Assembly (NCBI GenBank): GCA_016719785.1
Contig: JADJYJ010000003.1
Span: forward strand, 434,001 to 498,000
Direction: 5' to 3'
From: Candidatus Amarolinea dominans
GTDB lineage: Bacteria > Chloroflexota > Anaerolineae > SSC4 > Amarolineaceae
Length of the DNA stretch: 64,000 nt
Positions within the stretch are counted from its first letter, which is position 1. The number at the start of each line of letters is the position of its first letter. Shown in pieces: positions 1 to 8,404 of this stretch. The notes beneath the pieces were generated by a model. It had not been told where the DNA came from. It worked only from the letters and a program-made list of their open reading frames with translations, and did not search any database. Position numbers and translations under genes: made by a program.

Positions 1-1121
1 TTGTTCACATTCGTAAAGGCGCCGCCCACATAGACATCTGTCCCGCTGATGGCGATGGCATAGACGGTGCTATTGAGCGAGCCGTTGCTCGCGCCGTTCG
101 AGCCGAGCGCGGACCAGGCACTGCCGTTCCATTTGGCGATGTAATCGGCGGCGGTGAGCGAGGTCCCGCCGTTGTTCACATTCGTGAACAAACCGCCCAC
201 ATAGACATCCGCCCCGCTGATGGCGATGGCATAGACGGTGTAATTGAGCGAGCCGTTGCCCGCGCCGTCCGAGCCGAGCGCCGACCAGTTCGTCCCGTCC
301 CATTTGGCGATGTAATCGGCGGCGGTGAGCGAGGTCCCGCCGTTGTTCACATTCAGAAAGAGGCCGCCCACATAGACATCTGTCCCGCTGATGGCGATGG
401 TGTAGACGGAGAAGCCGAGCGAGCCGTTGCTCGCGCCGTTCGAGCCGAGCGCGGACCAGGCACTGCCGTTCCATTTGGCGACGAAATCGGCGGCGGTGAG
501 CGAGGTCCCGTTGTTGTTCACATTCGTAAAGCCGCCGCCCACATAGACATCTGTCCCGCTGATGGCGATGGCGAAGACGCTGTTATTGAGCGAGCCGTTG
601 CCCGCGCCGTCCGAGCCGAGCGCAGACCAGTTCGTCCCGTCCCATTTGGCGATGTAATCGGCTTCGGGGAGCGAGGTCCCGCCGTTGTTCACATTCGTAA
701 AGGCGCCGCCCACATAGACATCCGTCCCGCTGATGGCGATGGCATTGACTTGTCCGCTGAGCGAACCGTTATTCAATCCGCTCGAGCCAACATTGTCCCA
801 CTCGCCGGCCGGCGCCAGGGCAGGGGCAAAGACCGGCCCGCGCTGAGGATCCAGCGACACGTTCCACCCGCTCAAGTTGATTGCGCCGCTGGCTGCGCCG
901 TCCAATCTCAGCGTGCCGTCGGGGTTGAGCAGCGAGGCCGCGGAAATGGCAGCCGGTTGGGCCTGAGACAGCGCGGCGGCGGGCGCTGCGCCAAGCACAA
1001 TCGCCAGCAGCAGCGCAGCGTACAGTACGATCTGTATGGTGCGCCGGGCCGTGTGAAATGCAGGCGCGGCGTATCGAAGAAGACGTGCAGGGGATGTGAC
1101 GAGTGAATGCGTAGTAGACAT
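1..1121 (-). CDS. exported tandem-repeat (beta-propeller-like) protein, 3' end outside window
   Basis: The gene runs off the left edge, so only the N-terminal 373 codons are seen. The ATG at 1121 is chosen because a GGAAAAGGAG ribosome site lies 9 nt upstream. A basic N-terminus and a hydrophobic segment near residues 31-50 look like a signal peptide or anchor. From about residue 125 a 57-residue unit repeats with the core AIAISGTDVYVGGxFTNVNN, followed by AADYIAKW and SALGS. The repeated DVYVGG strands and W-rich loops resemble delta-60 or Kelch-like beta-propeller blades. Function is unknown; a cell-surface binding role is only a guess. Family assignment is from pattern alone. Confidence 0.7.
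   Translation of the reverse strand, partial: MSTTHSLVTSPARLLRYAAPAFHTARRTIQIVLYAALLLAIVLGAAPAAALSQAQPAAISAASLLNPDGTLRLDGAASGAINLSGWNVSLDPQRGPVFAPALAPAGEWDNVGSSGLNNGSLSGQVNAIAISGTDVYVGGAFTNVNNGGTSLPEADYIAKWDGTNWSALGSDGAGNGSLNNSVFAIAISGTDVYVGGGFTNVNNNGTSLTAADFVAKWNGSAWSALGSNGASNGSLGFSVYTIAISGTDVYVGGLFLNVNNGGTSLTAADYIAKWDGTNWSALGSDGAGNGSLNYTVYAIAISGADVYVGGLFTNVNNGGTSLTAADYIAKWNGSAWSALGSNGASNGSLNSTVYAIAISGTDVYVGGAFTNVN
28..722 (-). repeat. 171-bp tandem repeats inside the gene, alternating A/B types
   Basis: The string acatagacat recurs at 28, 199, 370, 541 and 712, an exact 171-bp (57-codon) period. Copies alternate between two versions: KWDGTNW with GSDGAGNGS, and KWNGSAW with GSNGASNGS. The higher-order unit is therefore 342 bp, which points to recent duplication of a two-blade block. 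Confidence 0.9.
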
Positions 1122-1308
1122 GGTGATGTACTCCTTTTCCGAACCTGGCGGACTGTCAGACTGCTCACAAGACATGCAGGAGATCGGTTGCAGAAGTTTC
1201 GTGAATGACTGCCGGAACATGATAAACCAGCAGTGGCCGTTTGCGAATAGTACCCTCGGTTTTCCGGCGCGAGATGCACATGAGATGGTGATTTATGTTT
1301 CTCCGGGC

Positions 1309-1337
1309 TTGACAGTTTGCCCTTCTTGCCGCATACT
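1309..1337 (+). promoter_or_regulatory. sigma70-like promoter
   Basis: TTGACA at 1309-1314 and CATACT at 1332-1337 are separated by 17 bp. The predicted start site is only 1-2 nt before the ATG at 1346, so the membrane protein gene may be transcribed without a leader. The rest of 1122-1345 shows nothing further. Confidence 0.55.
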
Positions 1338-1345
1338 GCGGCCCT

Positions 1346-2470
1346 ATGAAATCACCTAACTTCCTCTCTCATTTTACTTTGCGCTCGCGCCCGCCCTTCC
1401 TGCTGCTGGGCGCGTTGAGTCTGCTGGCCGGACTGTGGGCCGGCCTGCTGCGCATCGGTTGGCAACTGCCGCCGCTCAGCGCAGGTCTGGCCGCCAATCA
1501 CGGCCCGTTCATGATCTGCGGCTTCCTCGGCACCCTCATCTGCCTGGAGCGCGCGGTGGGGTTGAACCGCTCCTGGGCCTATGCTGCGCCGCTGGCCGCG
1601 GCGCTGGGCGGGCTGGCGCTGCTCCTCGGCCTGCCTATGCCGGTTGCGCCGCTGCTCCTGCTCCTCGCCAGCCTGGTCCTGACGATCATCTTCGTGGCGA
1701 TCTACCGCCTGCGCCCGGACAGCGCCAGCGCGGTCATGGGGAGCGGCGCCGCGCTCTGGGTGGTGGGCAATCTGTTGTGGCTGTTGGGAAGTCCGCTGGC
1801 GTCTGTGGTGCCCTGGTGGGTCGGCTTCCTGGTGGTCACCGTGGCCGGTGAGCGCCTGGAACTCTCGCGCGTGCTCATGCTGCGGCCCGGCATCATGCGC
1901 TCGTTCTTGCTCATCATCGCGCTGTTCGTGGCCGGCCTGGCGCTCTCACTGTTCAACCTGGCCTGGGGCGTGCGCGTGGCCGGACTGGGGCTGTGCGGAC
2001 TGGGCGCCTGGCTGCTGCGCTTCGACATCGCCCGGCGCACCATCCGCAAACAGGGGTTGGCGCAGTTCATTGCGGCCTGCCTGCTCCCCGGCTACCTCTG
2101 GCTGATGCTGGCCGGCGGCGCCTGGGCCGTGTGGGGCGAGCGCTTCCTGGCCGGGCCGCCCTATGACGCCATGCTGCACATGATCCTGCTCGGCTTCGTC
2201 TTCTCCATGATCTTCGGCCACGGCCCCATCATCCTGCCGGCCGTGCTGCGCATCGAGATGCCCTTCCGCCCCGCCTTCTTCGCCCATCTGCTCCTGCTGC
2301 ACCTCTCCCTGCTGCTGCGCGTGACCGGCGACCTGGCGCCTCAGCAAGCGTTGCGCGCCTGGGGTGGCATGTTCAACGTGATTGCGATACTCCTTTTCCT
2401 GGCCAATACGATCGCCTCGGCACGGCAGGGTATGGTGCAAGGCCGGTCCTCTGCGCCCGCCGGCGGTTGA
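1346..2470 (+). CDS. polytopic membrane protein, possibly NnrS-like
   Basis: This 374-residue protein is almost entirely hydrophobic, with roughly eleven or twelve membrane segments by eye. Two histidine-containing helices stand out: NHGPFMICGFLGTLICLERA near residue 50, and MLHMILLGFVFSMIFGHGPI near residue 275. Paired His residues in helices recall heme-copper or NnrS-type proteins, and the length fits NnrS (about 400 residues). The similarity is weak, so the assignment is tentative. The ATG at 1346 has no clear ribosome site and may be leaderless. It stands alone, convergent with elp3. Confidence 0.55.
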   Translation: MKSPNFLSHFTLRSRPPFLLLGALSLLAGLWAGLLRIGWQLPPLSAGLAANHGPFMICGFLGTLICLERAVGLNRSWAYAAPLAAALGGLALLLGLPMPVAPLLLLLASLVLTIIFVAIYRLRPDSASAVMGSGAALWVVGNLLWLLGSPLASVVPWWVGFLVVTVAGERLELSRVLMLRPGIMRSFLLIIALFVAGLALSLFNLAWGVRVAGLGLCGLGAWLLRFDIARRTIRKQGLAQFIAACLLPGYLWLMLAGGAWAVWGERFLAGPPYDAMLHMILLGFVFSMIFGHGPIILPAVLRIEMPFRPAFFAHLLLLHLSLLLRVTGDLAPQQALRAWGGMFNVIAILLFLANTIASARQGMVQGRSSAPAGG

Positions 2471-2532
2471 TGAACATTCAAGAAATAAACCGGCGGCGCC
2501 AGCCTCGGCCCTCGTCCGGCTCGCCTGAACCG

Positions 2533-2558
2533 TAGGTCACGTCTCCGGCGTGACGACG
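2533..2558. repeat. REP-like palindromic element, copy 1
   Basis: TAGGTCACGtCTCCGGCGTG and the following ACGACG form a hairpin (GTCACG..CGTGAC). A second copy with two mismatches is at 11111-11136. Both lie in intergenic DNA. Confidence 0.6.
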
Positions 2559-2593
2559 CCCTCCGTCTCAAAGCGCGCTTCCTTACGGCGGCG

Positions 2594-2609
2594 CCGGTCT
2601 TCAGACCGG
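2594..2609. terminator. hairpin between convergent genes
   Basis: CCGGTCT-TC-AGACCGG is a perfect 7-bp stem located just after the stop codon of elp3 (read on the minus strand) and downstream of the membrane gene. There is no strong T-run, so it may be a weak or Rho-assisted terminator. Confidence 0.4.
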
Positions 2610-2610
2610 G

Positions 2611-4298
2611 TTACAGCCGAAGGTGCATGTACAAATCGCCCAGCTCGAAGCCCAGGCGCCGGTAGTAGTCCCGCGTACCGGCGGCCGCAATGACGGTCAG
2701 TTGTTTGAAGCCCTGCGCCTGCGCCAACTCCTGCGCCGCGGCCACAAGCCGGCGGCCCACGCCCACATGCTGCGCCTCGCCGCGGCTGTCCGCGCCCACC
2801 ACCAGGGCCGGCCCAACCACATGAACCTCACGAATCATCGCCGCGCCCTGAATCTCCGCGCTCACGTCGGCCGGCGTCAGAGGATTGGCCGCATCGAAAG
2901 GCCGCGGCAGCGACAGCCGCAAGAAACCGGCCAGGCGCCCGGCAGGCGTGAGCATGCGCAGGAACCACTCCTGGCTGATGTCGGTCGGGTGGCTCACGGT
3001 GTCCAGGGTCAAATGCTGCGCTTCGATGGCATGGCCGCGCACCTCCTGGCAGCGAATGCAGTGACAGATCAGCCCGCGGCGCGCCATCTCCTGCTGCACC
3101 ACCTGACGCAGGTTCACCGTCCGGTTGCCGGCCACGATGTGGTCAGACGGAATGTCGCGAATCACGCGGTTGAGCCGGCAATCGGGCGGCACTAGCGCCT
3201 TGCAGCCGATGAGCAGTTCCAGCAGTTCGCCCCGCGTGTAGGGCCGATAATGACCCGCACGCCAATGCGCCATCAACTCCGTTCCTTCCAGCAGCGAGCA
3301 GGGGTAAATCTTCAGCTCGTCCGGCCGCAAGGCGGGGTCGCTCCACAGGCGCTGAAAATCGGCCAGATCGCTCTCTGGCGTCGCGCCCAGCAGATTGGGC
3401 ATCCAGTGCAGATGCAGCTTGAAACCGGCCGCGCGCAACAGACGCACCGCGCGGCGGCTCTGCTCCACGGTGTGCCCGCGCTTGTTCAACGCCAGGATAC
3501 GGTCATCCAGGCTCTGAATCCCCAGTTGCACCTTGGTGACGCCCAGGCGCCGCAGCCACAGGACCTCCTGCGGCGTGATCCAATCGGGTCGCGTCTCGAT
3601 GACCAGTCCCACGTTGCGATGCGGCGCGGACTCATTGTGGCGCTGCGCCTCCGCCAGGTTGACCGCCGGCTGCTCGTTCATGGCTTCCAGGCAGCGCAGC
3701 ACGAACGTTTCCTGGTAGTGGCGCGGGTAGGCTGACCAGGTGCCGCCCAAAATCAACAGCTCGATCTTGTCGGCAGCGTGGCCGATCGTCTCCAGCGCGG
3801 CGATGCGGCCGGCCGTCTGCGAAAAAGGGTCGAACTGCTCCAGGTACGCACGCTGCGCGCCCGGCTCATCCCGCAGATAACTCTTGGGCATCCACTCGTC
3901 GGTGGGACAAAAATGCAAGCGCCGGGGCAGGCGTAGGGTTTGGTCAGGACAGCCACAGGCGCCACCCCGGAAATGGTGCGCGTCGGTTTGCGCTGCAGCC
4001 GCGTCAGCGTCTCACGTTCAAAATCGAGTTTGCCCGCGTCCACCAGGGCTTGATAGGCCTGCACCAGGCGGTCGCGTGTAAACCGGGCCGCCCCCGCCGG
4101 CCCCAGGTGCTGGCGAATCAGGCGGTCGAGCGTGCGCTGAGACCAGGTGCGCACGGTCTGCACCTCAGCCAGCAGCGCCAACAGCGCGTCCTCATGCGCC
4201 GTCAGATCCAGAGGATCGGCATGCGCACGGCGCCATTGAGCCAGGCGTGCAGGGTCGAACGGATCAGATTTTTCGCCCAAATACGAGTCGTTTGTCAT
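2611..4298 (-). CDS. elp3: Elp3-family tRNA U34 acetyltransferase (radical SAM + GNAT), frameshifted
   Basis: Elp3 adds a carboxymethyl group to wobble uridine of tRNA, using a radical SAM domain and an acetyl-CoA-binding GNAT domain. The reading is split. Residues up to VLTKPYACPGACIF are read from 4298, and the rest, from CPTDEWMPKSYL, is one frame away. The break is at a run of five A (3909-3913, T5 on the coding strand) where six would restore the cluster motif CPGACIFCP. One added base makes 563 codons, the normal length for bacterial Elp3. Downstream are VIETRPDWIT and GIQSLDDRIL typical of Elp3, and a C-terminal GNAT segment ending in YYRRLGFELGDLYMHL. Assembly error is more likely than a true mutation, because both halves remain well conserved. 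Confidence 0.85.
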
Positions 4299-4335
4299 GA
4301 CAGTGTTCTATGCGCTCTTATGCTCATGTTCATGA

Positions 4336-4389
4336 GCCTACATTGCCTACATTGCCTACATTGCCTACATTGCCTACATTGCCTACATT
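4336..4389. repeat. six tandem copies of a 9-bp unit
   Basis: GCCTACATT is repeated six times without change, followed by two copies of TATATCATGC. It lies between the divergent elp3 and methyltransferase genes, so copy number could change promoter spacing. Confidence 0.9.
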
Positions 4390-4426
4390 ATATCATGCCT
4401 TATATCATGCGCTTTGATTCTTATGC

Positions 4427-4432
4427 TACAAT
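4427..4432 (+). promoter_or_regulatory. -10 element of a leaderless promoter
   Basis: TACAAT ends 7 nt before the ATG at 4439, so the transcript would start at the start codon. No convincing -35 box was found; the 9-bp repeats lie just upstream. No ribosome site is visible, which fits a leaderless mRNA. Confidence 0.4.
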
Positions 4433-4438
4433 GCCCGC

Positions 4439-5182
4439 ATGAAGATGGACACCGCGCAACGTCTGCTGGCGCTCAATCGCCAGTTCTACACCACATGCGC
4501 GGGCGCTTTTGCCCGCACACGCGGCGTCAATCAGGCTGGACTTTTGCCCAGCCTGCCCTTTCTGCCGCCGACGCCCATCGTGCTCGACCTGGGCTGCGGC
4601 CAGGCGCGCCTGGCTGGCTGGCTGGCGAATCAGCGCCCGTCGCTGACCTACATCGGTGTGGATGCCAGCGCGGGCTTGCTGCACGCGGCGGCCCGCACGG
4701 TGGCCTCGTTAGCCACGGTGCGGGCGCAGTTACTCTTGGCCGATGTCACCGCGCCTGATTGGCCGGCGGCCGTGCTGCCCCTGCTGCCGGCCGGCGTCCG
4801 GTTCGATGCCATCTACGCGCTGGCGCTGCTGCATCACCTGCCCGGCTTTGATTTGCGCGCCACGGTTCTGCGCCAGGCGGCGCGGCTGCTGGCGCCCGCG
4901 GGCGTGCTGGTCGTCTCCTATTGGCAATTCCTGGACGAAGCGCGCTGGCGCCAGCGCCAACTCCCCTGGGAAACCATCGGCCTCACGGCCGGCGAGATGG
5001 ATCCCGGCGACGCGCTGCTCGATTGGCGTCGCGACGGGCACGGTCTGCGCTACGTGCATCACGTCACCCCGGCCGAAGCCAACGACCTGGCGGCCGCCGC
5101 CGACCTGCAGATCGCCACAACCTACCACGCGGACGGCCAGAGCAAGCATCTCAACTTCTTTCAGATCCTCGCCGCCGAATGA
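4439..5182 (+). CDS. class I SAM-dependent methyltransferase, Trm9/ALKBH8-like
   Basis: This 247-residue protein has motif I VLDLGCGQARLAG at residues 48-60, an acidic post-I strand (YIGVDAS), and the LLHHLPG segment of class I methyltransferases. The C-terminus RYVHHVTPAEANDLAAAADL followed by YHADGQSKHLNFFQIL resembles the tail of Trm9/ALKBH8 enzymes, which methylate the carboxymethyl group that Elp3 installs on tRNA U34. Its divergent position beside elp3 supports that role. The assignment is an inference; many other methyltransferases share motif I. The last codons (GCC GCC GAA TGA) coincide with the first copy of the downstream repeat. Confidence 0.7.
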   Translation: MKMDTAQRLLALNRQFYTTCAGAFARTRGVNQAGLLPSLPFLPPTPIVLDLGCGQARLAGWLANQRPSLTYIGVDASAGLLHAAARTVASLATVRAQLLLADVTAPDWPAAVLPLLPAGVRFDAIYALALLHHLPGFDLRATVLRQAARLLAPAGVLVVSYWQFLDEARWRQRQLPWETIGLTAGEMDPGDALLDWRRDGHGLRYVHHVTPAEANDLAAAADLQIATTYHADGQSKHLNFFQILAAE

Positions 5183-5737
5183 ATTCGGGGCGAAGGGGCG
5201 TTCCGCTACGGCCGCCGCCGAATGAATTCGGGGCGAAGGGCGTTCCGCCGCCAGGTCGGCCTACGCCGACCCGGATTGCGTCCACGCAGGTGGACGCCCG
5301 GCGGAACGCCCGTGAGGTGCGATTTCAATCGCCAACCGGCGCCGCCGCCGAATGAATTCGGGGCGAAGGGGCGTTCCGCCGCCAGGTCGGCCTACGCCGA
5401 CCCGGATTGCGTCCACGCAGGTGGACGCCCGGCGGGACGCCCGTGAGGTGCGATTTCAATCGCCAACCGGCGCCGCCGCCGAGCGAATTCGGGGCGAAGG
5501 GGCGTTCCGCCGCCAGGTCGGCCTACGCCGACCCGGATTGCGTCCACGCAGGTGGACGCCCGGCGGGACGCCCGTGAGGTGCGATTTCAATCGCCAACCG
5601 ACGCCGCCGACCAGCATTGCGTCCACGCAGGTGGACGCCCGGCGGAACGCCCGTGAGGTGCGATTTCAATCGCCAACCGGCGTCGCCGACCAGCATCGCG
5701 TCCACGCAGGTGGGCCCACCAGACGCGATTTCAATCG
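5171..5737. repeat. tandem array of ~130-bp palindrome-rich repeat (3 full, several partial copies)
   Basis: This fills the whole convergent gap between the methyltransferase and the first beta-helix gene. The marker GAATTCGGGGCGAAGG occurs at 5181, 5224, 5354 and 5485, a 130-131 bp period. Shorter ~89- and ~55-bp copies follow, marked by GATTTCAATCG at 5583, 5672 and 5727. Each unit holds nested inverted repeats: an outer GGGCGTTCCGCC / GGCGGAACGCCC, inner GTCGGC-ctac-GCCGAC and GCGTCCAC-gcag-GTGGACGC, and terminal GCGATT-tc-AATCGC. The array supplies the stop codons of both flanking genes. Confidence 0.9.
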
Positions 5738-8248
5738 CTACGGCTGATCTATGTTCAGCCGCGGTAGCCACAGCCGCGGCCGGCCGCTGAACACCGGATA
5801 ATGCACCCCCAGGTCCACCAGGCCGCTGTCGCCCACGCCATCGGTGCGCGTGGTCCAGCGGTCAAGCCCCAATGACGCGGCCGTCTGCGTGCCCGCGTCC
5901 ACCAATGGGCTGTTGCGGCCCTGCCCGGCCGCCACCTGGCTCAGGTAGAACTGTCCAAACGGGCCGCGGATGTAGAGCGGATCGAGCGAAACATCGCTAC
6001 TGCCCCCCTCCGCGCCGCGGTAGTTGGCATCGGAGTTGTTCCAGACATTGTTGCGCACCAGTGCCGCCTGGCTCGACGCCTCAACCCGCACACCCACCAC
6101 GTTGCTCGTGATGATGTTCTCCGTCAGATCAACGTCCGACGCGGCCACAATGTTGACCCCTTCCCCCGCATTGTTCGTGATGGTGTTGTTGCGGATCACC
6201 GGCTGCGACGCGGCGACATGCACACCGGCGCCCGCATTGGCGGCCGTGTTGTAGCGAATCTCATTGTTCGAGATCGTTGGCGCGGCATTGGCCTGGATCA
6301 GGAAACCGCCGCCAAAGGTAACAGCCGTGTTATTGAACAACTGACCGTTGAGGATCTGCGGATTGCCGGCATTGATCAGAATTCCACCGCCGCCGCCGCT
6401 GGCGTGATTGGCCCCCACCTGGTTGCCATCCCAGGTGCCGCCGCTGCTGAAAAACGCAATGCCCGCGCCGATGGCCGCCTGGTTGCCGTTGATCGTGTTG
6501 TTCAGCATGGTCGGTGTGCTGCCGCCTTGCACCAGCACGCCGCCGCCCAGTTGTGCAGCCACATTCTGGCTGATCGTGTTGTTTTGCGCGGTGAGGTCGC
6601 TGGCGTTCAACACCAGGCCGCCGCCATGCGTGCCTGCCTCATTGCTACTGATGCTGTTGGCACGCAACTGACCGCCGGCCGAGAGAAAAACCACCCCGCC
6701 GCCCAATGCCGCCGCCACATTGTGGGTGATCGTGTTGCGTTCAAGGGTAACGCTGGCTTGGTCGTTGACAAAAACGCCGCCGCCGTTCAGACCGCTGGTA
6801 TTGCTGTCAATCAGGTTGTCACGAATGATCGGCCGCGAGCCGGAGGTGACGCCGATGCCGCCGCCATACTCGGCGCTGCGATTCGAACGGATGACGTTGC
6901 CCATGATGAGCGGCGTCGAGAGCAGCTCCACATAGATGCCGCCGCCATCCTTGGCTTCGTTATTCTCGATCACATTCTGGCTGATGACCGGGTTGGACAG
7001 GTTGTAAACCTTGATCGCGCCGCTGTTGCCGTTGGTCGTGCTGGCGCGATTATTGGTGAATGTGTTGCGCGTTACGTCGCCGCCCGAACTGTACTGCACA
7101 ATCAGCGCCCCCGCATCCACGCCGGCCCGATTTTGATCAAAAACGTTCTGACTGACGCTCACTTGCGCGCTTTGGTTAGCCACCATGCCGCCGCCAAAAC
7201 GCGTCGCCAGGTTGTTGCGGAAGGTGTTGCCCGTGACGCTGACATTCGCAGCTTGCACCATCAATCCCCCGCCATCCACGCTCTGATTGCCCTCGAACAG
7301 ATTATTGACGATCGGTGAAGTAGCCGCGGAGAAGATTTTCACCGCACCGGCAATGGCATTTGACGCCTGCGTGCGGTTGTTGCGAAACACATTGTTGCGC
7401 AGCGCGGTGCTGGCCCCATCCTGCGCCACGACCGCGCCGCCATGACCGGCCACCGCCACATTGTTCTCGAACGTGCTGAACTGCACCTCTCCGCCACTGC
7501 CCTGCGCAAAGACCGCGCCGCCGCCGTGCTGCGCGGCCTGGTTGGTGCTGAACAGCGTGTCACTGATGGTTACAGTGGCGTTGGCGCTGTACAGTCCGCC
7601 GCCGTTCTGCGCCTGATTATTGAGCAGATCGCTGCTCCTGATCGCGCCAAACGTCAGCGCGTCGAAGAAAGCGGCGCCGCCGGTTGTTCCCGCCACATTG
7701 TTGCGCAGGATGCTGTCTGTCATCACCACGCGGCCACCGCCGAGCACCGCGATGCCGCCCCCGGTACCGCTGGCTTGATTATTCTCGATAATCAGGTCTT
7801 CCAGGGTAGGCGCCGCCGCCTGAATCAAGACGCCAGCGCCAGCCGGCGCGCGCCCGTTGCGCAGGGTCAACCTGCGCACCACGGTGCTGACCCCAATGCT
7901 GCTCAGAGTGGCCCGCACCACACTGTTGCGCTGACCGGCGTCCACGATCGTCGTGGCCGCATCCGCGCCCTCGACCACCACACCGGCGCGCAACTGCAAA
8001 TTCTCGCTATACACGCCGGCGCTGACAGACACGGTATCGCCGGCGGCCGCATTATTGATCCCATCCTGAATACGCGTAAACATACAGCCGGACGGACAGA
8101 CGGTAATCGTCGCCCGGCGCGGCGGGGGGCGATCGTCGCGCCGGCGCGGGCCCGCGACGGCCACGGCGATACCCGGCCACAGAAGCAGCAATCCGAGCAA
8201 GGCGCTCAACGCCGTACGTCCGCCGCCTGCCAACTTGAAACACCACAT
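5738..8248 (-). CDS. secreted right-handed parallel beta-helix repeat protein (paralogue 1)
   Basis: The ATG at 8248 is chosen because AAGAGGTGG lies just upstream, giving 836 residues; a longer reading to 8311 has no ribosome site. A signal sequence (ALLGLLLLWPGIAVAVAG) is followed by TVCPSGCMFTRIQDGINNAA and a GVYSENLQL strand, the usual N-terminal cap of NosD/DUF1565-type beta-helices. The body is about 25 turns of the pattern N.i.nN.A..GGGi.v, that is PbH1 repeats. The C-terminus has LGLDRWTTRTDGVGDSGLVD then LGVHYPVFSGRPRLWLP, shared with the next two genes. Likely a surface polysaccharide-binding or adhesin protein; no catalytic residues could be assigned. A TATAAT box lies upstream at 8321-8326. 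Confidence 0.85.
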   Translation of the reverse strand: MWCFKLAGGGRTALSALLGLLLLWPGIAVAVAGPRRRDDRPPPRRATITVCPSGCMFTRIQDGINNAAAGDTVSVSAGVYSENLQLRAGVVVEGADAATTIVDAGQRNSVVRATLSSIGVSTVVRRLTLRNGRAPAGAGVLIQAAAPTLEDLIIENNQASGTGGGIAVLGGGRVVMTDSILRNNVAGTTGGAAFFDALTFGAIRSSDLLNNQAQNGGGLYSANATVTISDTLFSTNQAAQHGGGAVFAQGSGGEVQFSTFENNVAVAGHGGAVVAQDGASTALRNNVFRNNRTQASNAIAGAVKIFSAATSPIVNNLFEGNQSVDGGGLMVQAANVSVTGNTFRNNLATRFGGGMVANQSAQVSVSQNVFDQNRAGVDAGALIVQYSSGGDVTRNTFTNNRASTTNGNSGAIKVYNLSNPVISQNVIENNEAKDGGGIYVELLSTPLIMGNVIRSNRSAEYGGGIGVTSGSRPIIRDNLIDSNTSGLNGGGVFVNDQASVTLERNTITHNVAAALGGGVVFLSAGGQLRANSISSNEAGTHGGGLVLNASDLTAQNNTISQNVAAQLGGGVLVQGGSTPTMLNNTINGNQAAIGAGIAFFSSGGTWDGNQVGANHASGGGGGILINAGNPQILNGQLFNNTAVTFGGGFLIQANAAPTISNNEIRYNTAANAGAGVHVAASQPVIRNNTITNNAGEGVNIVAASDVDLTENIITSNVVGVRVEASSQAALVRNNVWNNSDANYRGAEGGSSDVSLDPLYIRGPFGQFYLSQVAAGQGRNSPLVDAGTQTAASLGLDRWTTRTDGVGDSGLVDLGVHYPVFSGRPRLWLPRLNIDQP

Positions 8249-8320
8249 AAACCACCTCTTCCAAATGCAACAGGGAAAATGGAATCTAAATTCCAATATA
8301 CAGAGGGGCACAATGCACGG

Positions 8321-8326
8321 ATTATA
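8321..8326 (-). promoter_or_regulatory. -10 box for beta-helix paralogue 1
   Basis: TATAAT on the minus strand lies 73 bp upstream of the ATG at 8248. A hexamer TTCTCT sits 17 bp further up and is only a poor -35 match. Confidence 0.4.
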
Positions 8327-8404
8327 ACACGTGGAGGCAGATCAGAGAAGTTTATTACACAACAGGCGATGATGCACATAGTCGCTTCCTCAGCGTCGTC
8401 ACCA

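Noticed and set aside
3909..3913. Programmed frameshifting in elp3
   Set aside because: No stimulatory structure or typical slippery heptamer was seen, and a similar single-base loss occurs in another gene, so assembly error is simpler.
5219..5737. CRISPR-like array (GATTTCAATCG recurring at regular spacing)
   Set aside because: The sequences between the repeats are themselves identical, the unit is a 130-bp tandem repeat, and no cas genes are near.
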